From positions 1-11,307 of the forward strand of contig JAHWKZ010000040.1 in the NCBI GenBank assembly GCA_019347645.1: a DNA stretch of 11,307 bases, given 5' to 3'. This DNA comes from Gemmatimonadota bacterium (lineage in GTDB: Bacteria; Gemmatimonadota; Gemmatimonadetes; JACCXV01; JAHWKZ01). Below, in pieces: positions 5,977 through 11,307 of this stretch (position 1 is the stretch's first letter; each line of letters opens with the position of its first letter). The notes below the pieces were generated by a model, which saw only the letters and a list, made by a program, of their open reading frames with translations, was not told where the DNA came from and did not search any database. The position numbers and the translations under genes were made by a program.

Positions 5977-7146
5977 ATGCCGCTCCGCGAGGCCCTCTCG
6001 CCGAGCTCCTCCGGGGAGACGCCCGGACGAGGCTGGAGCGTGCTGGTGGTCGAGGACAGCCCCCTGCAACGGCGCCTGCTGGGCGACCACCTGCGATCGT
6101 TGGGGTTCGTGGTTCGCCTCGAGCCGGCGGCGCCCGACGCGCTGGCGTCGCTCTCGGAGGCCCGTCCCGACGCGATCCTGTGCGACATCGTGCTGCCGGG
6201 CGTGGACGGCTTCGCGCTGTGCCGCGCGATCAAGGCCGATCCCGCGCTGGACGCGGTTCCCGTCGTCCTCGTCACCAGCACCGACGTGGACGAGAGCGAT
6301 CGTCTCCTGGCGAGCCGGGCCGGAGCGGCCGCCCTCGTCGCCCGGCGTCCGGGCTACGACGCGGTGGTGGAGGCGCTGGTCGGCGTGCTCGACGAGGCGC
6401 CGACGGGTGGAGAGACCGACGCCGGCGCGACCCTGGCCGACCTCCGCGATCGCTTCCTGGCCGAGGGACGCGAGGAAGTCGATCGACTCCTGGATCGAGT
6501 CGCGCCCGATGCCGATTGGGCGGATCTCTCGCGCGCGGCGCATCGCTGGATCGGCCGCGGAGGCACGCTCGGCTATCCGGGGATCGGCGAGCGCGCGCGA
6601 GAGCTCGAGGCGGCGGCCGCGGAGCACGAGCCCGGGACGGCGAGGCGGGTCCTGGAGTCGCTGGCGCGGATGTTCGCGGGGGCGCTGGCCGCCCACGCGG
6701 AGGCGGATGGCGAGCGGGCGCCCGAGCCGCGGCCGCCGGGATCCGGGCCGAGGGCGCCGGTCGCGCTCGACGGCCCGCGCGAGGTGGTACTCGCGGACGA
6801 CGACGAGGCCGTCCTGGCGATCGTTCGAACCACGCTGCGGAACCACGGCTGGCGCTGTCACCTCGCCCGGAACGGAGTCGAGGCGCTGGCGCTGGTCCGA
6901 CGGATCCGCCCGGCGGCGGTGATCGTCGACGTGAACATGCCCGGCCGGGACGGGTTCGAGGTCCTGGCGGAGCTCCGAGCCGGCGCCGCGACCCGGAACG
7001 TCCCGGTGCTGCTCCTCACGGCGCGGCACCAGGAGGTCGACGTCCTTCGGGGCTTCGACCTGGGCGCCGCCGATTACGTCGTGAAACCCTTCAATCCGCT
7101 CGAGCTCTCCGCGCGCCTGAACCGCCTGGTCCACTCGAGCGAGTGA
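5977..7146 (+). CDS. REC-Hpt-REC multi-domain response regulator, N-terminal half degenerate
   Basis: This 389-residue cytoplasmic protein begins with REC1 (about 20-140): E26/D27, phosphoacceptor D70 and T100 are present, but the conserved switch lysine is replaced (LVARRP at 120-125). An Hpt-like domain follows (about 150-240) with H189 in AHRWIGRGGTLGY. Compared with AHSLRGSGGTYGF in the cyclase, the basic residue and the serine after the histidine are lost (I192, R194). A Pro/Gly-rich linker (246-266) leads to REC2 (268-389), which looks complete: D274/D275, D318, T348 and K370 in VVKPF. No enzymatic or DNA-binding output is visible. The ATG starts on the base after the previous TAG with no clear ribosome binding site, implying coupling. 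It may be an adaptor that reads the upstream phosphorelay; the partner is unknown. Confidence 0.85.
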   Translation: MPLREALSPSSSGETPGRGWSVLVVEDSPLQRRLLGDHLRSLGFVVRLEPAAPDALASLSEARPDAILCDIVLPGVDGFALCRAIKADPALDAVPVVLVTSTDVDESDRLLASRAGAAALVARRPGYDAVVEALVGVLDEAPTGGETDAGATLADLRDRFLAEGREEVDRLLDRVAPDADWADLSRAAHRWIGRGGTLGYPGIGERARELEAAAAEHEPGTARRVLESLARMFAGALAAHAEADGERAPEPRPPGSGPRAPVALDGPREVVLADDDEAVLAIVRTTLRNHGWRCHLARNGVEALALVRRIRPAAVIVDVNMPGRDGFEVLAELRAGAATRNVPVLLLTARHQEVDVLRGFDLGAADYVVKPFNPLELSARLNRLVHSSE

Positions 7147-7152
7147 TCGACC

Positions 7153-7188
7153 CCCGCGGCCCTCGCCACTTCGGGCGAGAAGCGCGGG
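7153..7188 (+). terminator. GC hairpin after the response-regulator cluster (likely terminator)
   Basis: CCCGCG (7153-7158) pairs with CGCGGG (7183-7188), and inside it CTCGCC (7162-7167) pairs with GGCGAG (7174-7179) around a 6-nt loop. It begins 6 nt after the TGA stop. No T-tract follows. Confidence 0.55.
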
Positions 7189-7205
7189 TGATGACAGGAC
7201 GTCCA

Positions 7206-7229
7206 GGGTCGTCCCCCACGGGACGGCCC
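7206..7229 (+). other. Hairpin in the 183-nt intergenic region
   Basis: GGGTCGTCCC (7206-7215) pairs with GGGACGGCCC (7220-7229) over 10 bp with one T-G pair and a CCAC loop. It is the middle of three successive hairpins in this gap. Its role is unknown; a tandem terminator or a leader structure is possible. Confidence 0.45.
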
Positions 7230-7239
7230 GATCACAGAA

Positions 7240-7313
7240 GGAAGGCGTCCCCGGGGCGCTGGCTCCGACCCCCCCAAGCCCCCAAGGAGCCGCGTCTCCG
7301 GTGGGCGCCTTCC
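7240..7313 (+). other. Long imperfect stem-loop just before the HEAT-repeat gene
   Basis: GGAAGGCG (7240-7247) pairs with CGCCTTCC (7306-7313). The stem continues inward through CCC/GGG and through GGGGCGC with GCGTCTC (two G-T pairs). It closes with GGCTCC (7261-7266) on GGAGCC (7286-7291) around a C-rich loop holding CCCCCAAG twice. It ends 16 nt before the ATG at 7330, so it could end upstream transcripts or shape the leader of the downstream gene. Confidence 0.5.
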
Positions 7314-7329
7314 ACTTACTCGGAGAGCG

Positions 7330-8526
7330 ATGGACCGCAGGACCAACCTCACGATCTGGCTTCAGACGCTCACGGTGCTCGTCGTGTACGGCGCCGCGAT
7401 CGGGCTCGTCCACCGGGTGTGGTTCTCCGGGGTGGTCGACTCCCTGGTCCTCGCGCTGGTTCTGGCGTTCGCGGTCGTCCAGTCGATCGCGATCGCGACG
7501 CTCCTGCTCGCGCTGGTCGTCTCGAAGGTGATCGTGGGGAGGCGCGAGCGGCGCTTCCGGAAGGTCGAGCCCGTCGTCCGCGACCTGCTGGTCGACTGGA
7601 TGACCGAGCCGGAGCCGTCCGAGGCGGAGCGCGCCCGCGGCGAGATCGAGTCGTTCGCCGATCGCCAGCCGGACGCCGTGGAGCGGTGCGCCGTCGACCT
7701 GATCGCATCGATCTCGGGGAGCGAGCTCGTCCGGTTGTCCGATCTGCTCGTCGAGATCGGGATCGTGGAGCGCTGGAGCCGGCGCTTCCGGTCCCGCGAC
7801 CCCGAGCGCCGTCGCATGGCGGTGAACCGGCTGGCCCGGCTTCCGGGCGAGAGAGGCAACGGCGTGCTGCGAGACGCCTTGCGCGATCCGGAGGCTTCGG
7901 TGCGGATCGAGGCGGCCCGGGCGCTGCTGACGGGCGACGGGATCGCGGACATCGAGCGGATCTTCCACCTGGCGGTGACCGAGTCGCTGCTCGTGCGGGC
8001 CGTGCTCGTCGAGGATCTCCGGCCACACGCCATCCGGCTCGCGGAGCAGGCCATTCCTCGGGCGCTCGCCGGGGGTGATCCTCGCGAGGTGGTGGTCGCC
8101 CTGGAGATGATCGAGGCGTGGCAGAAGAGCCTTTCTGTGCCCGCGGTCGCGCCGCTGCTCCGCCACCCGCGCCCCGAAGTCCGGGCGCGAGCTCTCCGGG
8201 TCGTGCCCTACGTCTCCGGCTCGGTCGAGGTCGAGGGCGATACGCTGGCCGGCCTGGCGGACCCCCACCCCGGGGTGCGGCTGGCCGCAGCACGGGCGGC
8301 CGGCCGAATCGGGATCGAGGCGGCGATTCCCGCGCTCGAGCGGCTCCTCCACTCCCGCGATCGCGAGCTGGCCGTGGCCGCCGCCTACGCCCTGGCGGAG
8401 CTGGGAGACGGCGGCGCGGATCGTTTGGAGGCGGCCGTGCGGTCGAACCACTCCGCCGGCGCCGCGGTGGCCCTCGAGGCGCTCGAGCGGTTCCGGACCG
8501 ACCGCCTGCGGCGGGCCCGGGTGTGA
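7330..8526 (+). CDS. Membrane-anchored HEAT-repeat protein, partner of the GT2 glycosyltransferase
   Basis: This 398-residue protein has two hydrophobic segments at the N-terminus (about 10-28 and 38-69), then a basic stretch (GRRERRFRK, 70-78) that should lie in the cytoplasm. The rest is alpha-helical HEAT-type repeats. The clearest are around 157-203 (DPERRRMAVNRLARL, DPEASVRIEAARALL) and 278-375 (HPRPEVRARALRVV, DPHPGVRLAAARAAGRIG, SRDRELAVAAAYALAELG). HEAT repeats are protein-binding scaffolds, and no catalytic motif is visible. The ATG has a weak GGAG at 7322-7325. The stop overlaps the glycosyltransferase start (GTGA), so the two are probably co-translated and work together at the inner membrane. 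A role as accessory subunit of the polysaccharide synthase is inferred from this pairing and the two-helix anchor. Confidence 0.78.
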   Translation: MDRRTNLTIWLQTLTVLVVYGAAIGLVHRVWFSGVVDSLVLALVLAFAVVQSIAIATLLLALVVSKVIVGRRERRFRKVEPVVRDLLVDWMTEPEPSEAERARGEIESFADRQPDAVERCAVDLIASISGSELVRLSDLLVEIGIVERWSRRFRSRDPERRRMAVNRLARLPGERGNGVLRDALRDPEASVRIEAARALLTGDGIADIERIFHLAVTESLLVRAVLVEDLRPHAIRLAEQAIPRALAGGDPREVVVALEMIEAWQKSLSVPAVAPLLRHPRPEVRARALRVVPYVSGSVEVEGDTLAGLADPHPGVRLAAARAAGRIGIEAAIPALERLLHSRDRELAVAAAYALAELGDGGADRLEAAVRSNHSAGAAVALEALERFRTDRLRRARV

Positions 8527-9977
8527 GCGGCGTGTACGACCTGTTGGCTCCCACGTTCCAGTGGGCGACGAAGGCGATCGTCGCCTACATGATCGGGATC
8601 AGCCTGATCTACTTCGTGATGATGATCCTCGGCTTCTTCGCCCTGAGGCGCTACCACGGTCGGCTGCTGCGGAGCGAGCGGGACGCCCTGTTCCGTTCCA
8701 GTATCGTTCCGAGAATCTCCGTTCTCGTTCCAGCCTACAACGAAGCCGGGACGATCCTCGACAGCGTGAAGGCCTTGCTGACCCTGCGCTACCCCAACCA
8801 CGAGGTGGTGGTGGTCAACGATGGCTCCGTCGACGGAACGCTCGAGCGTCTGATCGAGGAGTTCCGGCTGTATCGTTCGAGCCGGGTGCCGACGGGAGAT
8901 CTCGATACGTCGCGGATCCGGGCGGTGTACGAATCGTTGGACCCGATCCCCCTGGTGGTCGTCGACAAGGACAACGGGGGCAAGTCGGACGCCCTGAACG
9001 CCGGCCTGAACCATTCGCGGGCGCCGATCGTGGCGGTCGTGGACGCCGATTCGATCCTGGAGCCCGACTCGCTGCTCCACGTCATGAAGCCGTTCCTCGC
9101 CGACGGCGAGGTGGATCACACCCTCGCCTCGGGGGGGATCGTCCGCGTGGCCAACGGCTGCCGGATCGAACACGGTCGCATCGTCGAGGTCGGCGCCCCG
9201 AGCTCGGTGCTGGCCGGCTTCCAGGCGATCGAGTACCTCCGCGCGTTCCTGGGTGGTCGGATCGCCTACAGCTTCCTCAATTCGCTGCTGGTCATCAGCG
9301 GCGCATTCGGCGTGTTCCGGCGCACCGCGGTGGTCGAGGCCGGCGGGTTCCTCCTCGATACCGTGGGGGAGGACATGGAGCTCGTCGTGCGTCTCCATCG
9401 GCGGTGGCGCCGCGGCGGGGGGCGGGATTACCGCATCGTGTTCGTGCCCGAGCCGGTCTCGTGGACCGAGGCCCCGGAGTCGTTCGAGGTCCTGAACCGT
9501 CAGCGGAACCGCTGGCAGCGGGGGCTCGTCGAGAGCCTGTGGCGGCACCGCCGGATGATGCTGAACCCCCGGTACGGCGTGGTCGGGATGTTCGCCTTTC
9601 CGTACTTCCTGCTCTTCGAGATGCTCGGACCCACCGTGGAGCTGGCGGGCTACCTGCTGACGGGTGTCGGTCTCGCCGCGGGCTTCGTACCCCTCCACCT
9701 CGCGCTGCTGTTCTTCTTCGTTTCGGTCGGATTCGGGGTCCTGCTCTCGCTCAGCTCGCTCCTGCTCGAGGAGCTGACCGTGCGGCGATATCCGAGGCCG
9801 GCCGACGTGGGGCGGCTGTTCCTCGCGGCGGTCGTGGAGAACTTCGGTCTTCGGCAACTGTTGACGGTCTGGCGGACGAAGGCGCTCTTCGACGCCTTGC
9901 GCGGCGACCGATCGTGGGGCGAGATGGAGCGGGTGGGATTCCGTGCGTCCAAGCCGGACGCCGGCGCCGCTCCCTGA
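8523..9977 (+). CDS. Membrane glycosyltransferase family 2, processive PgaC/IcaA-like synthase
   Basis: This 484-residue protein has one N-terminal helix (about 18-41), a cytoplasmic GT-A domain and a C-terminal membrane block (about 345-420, two to three helices). GT2 residues are visible: ISVLVPAYNEAG (65-76), VVNDGSVDGT with D100, the metal-binding D174-A-D176, the base D284 in VGEDME, and Q327-R-N-R-W331, the QxxRW motif of processive beta-glycan synthases. The C-terminal DRSWGEMERVGF is like the tail of poly-N-acetylglucosamine synthase relatives. The likely role is polymerising a nucleotide-sugar into an exopolysaccharide and moving it across the inner membrane; the sugar is not readable from the motifs. 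GTG 8523 overlaps the HEAT gene stop by 4 nt. GTG 8532 is a possible alternative start. No PilZ domain is fused. Confidence 0.88.
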   Translation: MSGVYDLLAPTFQWATKAIVAYMIGISLIYFVMMILGFFALRRYHGRLLRSERDALFRSSIVPRISVLVPAYNEAGTILDSVKALLTLRYPNHEVVVVNDGSVDGTLERLIEEFRLYRSSRVPTGDLDTSRIRAVYESLDPIPLVVVDKDNGGKSDALNAGLNHSRAPIVAVVDADSILEPDSLLHVMKPFLADGEVDHTLASGGIVRVANGCRIEHGRIVEVGAPSSVLAGFQAIEYLRAFLGGRIAYSFLNSLLVISGAFGVFRRTAVVEAGGFLLDTVGEDMELVVRLHRRWRRGGGRDYRIVFVPEPVSWTEAPESFEVLNRQRNRWQRGLVESLWRHRRMMLNPRYGVVGMFAFPYFLLFEMLGPTVELAGYLLTGVGLAAGFVPLHLALLFFFVSVGFGVLLSLSSLLLEELTVRRYPRPADVGRLFLAAVVENFGLRQLLTVWRTKALFDALRGDRSWGEMERVGFRASKPDAGAAP

Positions 9978-9988
9978 AGCGGCGCCGG
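9961..9988 (+). terminator. Perfect inverted repeat spanning the glycosyltransferase stop codon
   Basis: CCGGCGCCGCT (9961-9971) and AGCGGCGCCGG (9978-9988) form a perfect 11-bp stem. The 6-nt loop CCCTGA contains the TGA stop (9975-9977). Only TT follows the stem, so a canonical U-tract is missing. Its strength and position suggest transcription termination or 3'-end protection of the two-gene unit. Confidence 0.6.
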
Positions 9989-10041
9989 TTCGGCTCGGCG
10001 ATCCGCACGCTGGCGCGGTGCCCGATCGTCGGACACCTTTA

Positions 10042-10078
10042 CTCTTCGCGCGAACCACGAGGCGCAGAGCGAAGGAGG
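10042..10078 (+). promoter_or_regulatory. lon leader with strong Shine-Dalgarno site that can be paired
   Basis: AGGAGG (10073-10078) lies 5 nt before the lon ATG and fixes the start. CTCTTCGC (10042-10049) can pair with GCGAAGGAG (10069-10077), 8 bp with one bulged G, which would hide most of the ribosome binding site. The first arm overlaps a perfect palindrome, TTCGCGCGAA (10045-10054). The pairing is seen in sequence; a regulatory role is speculation. Confidence 0.4.
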
Positions 10079-10083
10079 GGGAG

Positions 10084-11307
10084 ATGCCCGACGAACCGCC
10101 GAACGACGGGCCGGAGGAGAGCGAGGAGGGGACCCCCGGCGTGGTCGAGGAGCCCGAGGGGGCGGTGACCGCCGACGAGGTCCGGCACGCCGACACGGAC
10201 CCCGCCTCCATCCCCGACCGCATCCCGCTGCTGGGGCTTCCCGACCTGGTTCTCTATCCATACACCATCATCCCGCTGGCTTTCGATGACGAGCGGATGA
10301 TCGCCGCCGTCGACGAGGCGATGCGGGGCAGCCGGATGATCGGCGTGGTCACCCTCCGCGAGGCGGTCGACCCCGAGGAGCGGATCTCGCGAGAGGACCT
10401 GCACGACATCGGGTGCGTCGCCGTGATCCACCGCCTCGTCAAGCATCCCGAGGGAGCGATGCGGCTGCTCGTCCAGGGGATCTCGCGGTTCAGGATCCTC
10501 GACCTGGTGAGCGAGGAGCCGCACCTCGAGGCCCGGATCCTGGTGCTCCCGGAGGTCGAGCAGGAGCACTCCGACCGCATCGAGGCGCTGCTTCGCGAGG
10601 GCTACGAGCTCTCGGAAGGCGTCATCGCCGCCGCCTCCTATCTCCCCGACGAGCTCCAGCAGGCCGTCCGTCAGCTCACCGATCCCTCGAAGTTCGCCTA
10701 CATGGTCGCCTCGATGGTGCGGATGGACGCCGAGGAAAAGCAGAGAGTCCTCGCGGTCGACGAGCTCGAGGAGAAGCTGACCATCGTCATCCAGGCGCTG
10801 CGCCGCGAGCTCCACGTCCTCGAGATCGGCGACGAGATCAAGAGCCAGGTCGACGAGGAGGTCAAGAAGAAGCAGCGCGAGTACTACCTGCGCGAGCAGC
10901 TCAAGGCCATCAAGGAGGAGCTGGGCGAGGCCGGCGACGAGGAAGCCGAGATCGACCGCGTCCGGCGGTGCCTCGAGGAGAAGAACGTCCCCGACTACGT
11001 CATGGAGGCCGCCGAGGAGCAGTTCGAGCGCCTCCAGAACGTCCCCGCCGCGAGCCCGGAGTATTCGGTGATCACCAGCTATCTCGACTGGCTGTGCCAG
11101 GTACCATGGACGGAGTCAACGGAGGACCACCTCGACCTGCCCGCCGCCCGGAAGGTCCTCGACGAGGACCACTACGACCTCAGGGAGATCAAGGAGCGGA
11201 TCCTCGAGTACCTCGCCGTGCGCAAGCTCAAGGCGGACATGAAGGGCCCGATCCTGTGCTTCGTGGGGCCGCCCGGCGTAGGCAAGACCTCTCTCGGCCG
11301 ATCGATC
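10084..11307 (+). CDS. lon: ATP-dependent protease Lon, N-terminal part (cut by window edge)
   Basis: The first 408 codons of Lon are present; the 3' end lies beyond the window. After an acidic, low-complexity extension of about 45 residues comes the LON substrate-binding domain, starting at IPLLGLPDLVLYPYTIIPL. The helical linker follows with KKKQREYYLREQLKAIKEEL, a hallmark of Lon. The AAA+ domain begins with Walker A GPPGVGKTS (395-403, K401). Walker B and the Ser-Lys catalytic dyad are not in view. Lon degrades misfolded and regulatory proteins in the cytoplasm as a hexamer. The ATG has a strong AGGAGG 5 nt upstream. It follows the glycosyltransferase gene after a terminator-like hairpin, so it probably has its own transcript. 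The acidic N-terminal extension is longer than in E. coli Lon. Confidence 0.95.
   Translation, partial: MPDEPPNDGPEESEEGTPGVVEEPEGAVTADEVRHADTDPASIPDRIPLLGLPDLVLYPYTIIPLAFDDERMIAAVDEAMRGSRMIGVVTLREAVDPEERISREDLHDIGCVAVIHRLVKHPEGAMRLLVQGISRFRILDLVSEEPHLEARILVLPEVEQEHSDRIEALLREGYELSEGVIAAASYLPDELQQAVRQLTDPSKFAYMVASMVRMDAEEKQRVLAVDELEEKLTIVIQALRRELHVLEIGDEIKSQVDEEVKKKQREYYLREQLKAIKEELGEAGDEEAEIDRVRRCLEEKNVPDYVMEAAEEQFERLQNVPAASPEYSVITSYLDWLCQVPWTESTEDHLDLPAARKVLDEDHYDLREIKERILEYLAVRKLKADMKGPILCFVGPPGVGKTSLGRSI

Noticed and set aside
7266..7286. Tandem CCCCCAAG units as a repeat array
   Set aside because: There are only two imperfect copies, both within a hairpin loop; too few to call a repeat element.
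5527..8451. Minus-strand open frame of about 970 codons
   Set aside because: It lies antisense to the receiver genes and the HEAT gene, with no recognisable motif and biased composition; it is a shadow of GC-rich codon use.
8118..8522. Longer N-terminus for the glycosyltransferase
   Set aside because: It would overlap the HEAT gene by about 400 nt and encodes low-complexity Arg/Gly/Pro sequence. GTG 8523 puts the first membrane helix at the expected place.
10017..10045. Possible promoter for lon around TACTCT
   Set aside because: The -35 position reads GGTGCC, which is not a match, and no CIRCE or HAIR heat-shock operator is visible.

Overview
The window is high-GC bacterial DNA. Every gene is on the + strand, coding is very dense, starts are often GTG, and stop/start overlaps of 4 nt (ATGA or GTGA) are frequent. 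The gene content (a multi-domain two-component cluster, a c-di-GMP synthase, a PgaC-like membrane glycosyltransferase, Lon) fits a high-GC Gram-negative-type lineage such as Acidobacteriota, Myxococcota or Gemmatimonadota. I cannot assign a phylum from the sequence alone. No tRNA, rRNA, CRISPR array, transposase or insertion sequence was found.

Region 1 (1-1133): an incomplete reading frame enters from the left edge. Its first ~60 codons look like the C-terminal DUF3320 module of large superfamily I helicases, and the rest is the Walker B/C-terminal part of the DNA-repair ATPase RecN. It overlaps a CDP-alcohol phosphatidyltransferase (PgsA-like) gene.

Region 2 (1126-3949): a split phosphorelay. 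A stand-alone Hpt protein, a stand-alone DivK-type receiver and an eight-helix MASE3-PAS sensor histidine kinase are encoded in overlapping genes, so the parts of a hybrid kinase are present as three proteins. A GC hairpin follows the kinase.

Region 3 (4049-7146): three tightly packed genes encode an Hpt-REC-GGDEF-REC diguanylate cyclase with intact active and inhibitory sites, a single-domain receiver, and a REC-Hpt-REC protein whose first two domains look degenerate. In total regions 2-3 hold six receivers, three Hpt domains, one kinase and one c-di-GMP synthase.

Region 4 (7147-9977): a 183-nt gap with three successive strong hairpins precedes a two-gene unit: a membrane-anchored HEAT-repeat protein and a processive GT2 membrane glycosyltransferase related to poly-N-acetylglucosamine synthases. 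A perfect 11-bp inverted repeat with the stop codon in its loop closes this unit.

Region 5 (9978-11307): a short leader, then the N-terminal 408 codons of the ATP-dependent protease Lon, cut by the window edge just after its Walker A motif.

Working model (inference): the MASE3 kinase passes phosphate through separate receivers and Hpts to the diguanylate cyclase, and the resulting c-di-GMP could regulate the neighbouring glycosyltransferase, with the two-helix HEAT protein as a PgaD-like partner. The domain identities are visible in the sequence. The wiring and the polysaccharide product are not.
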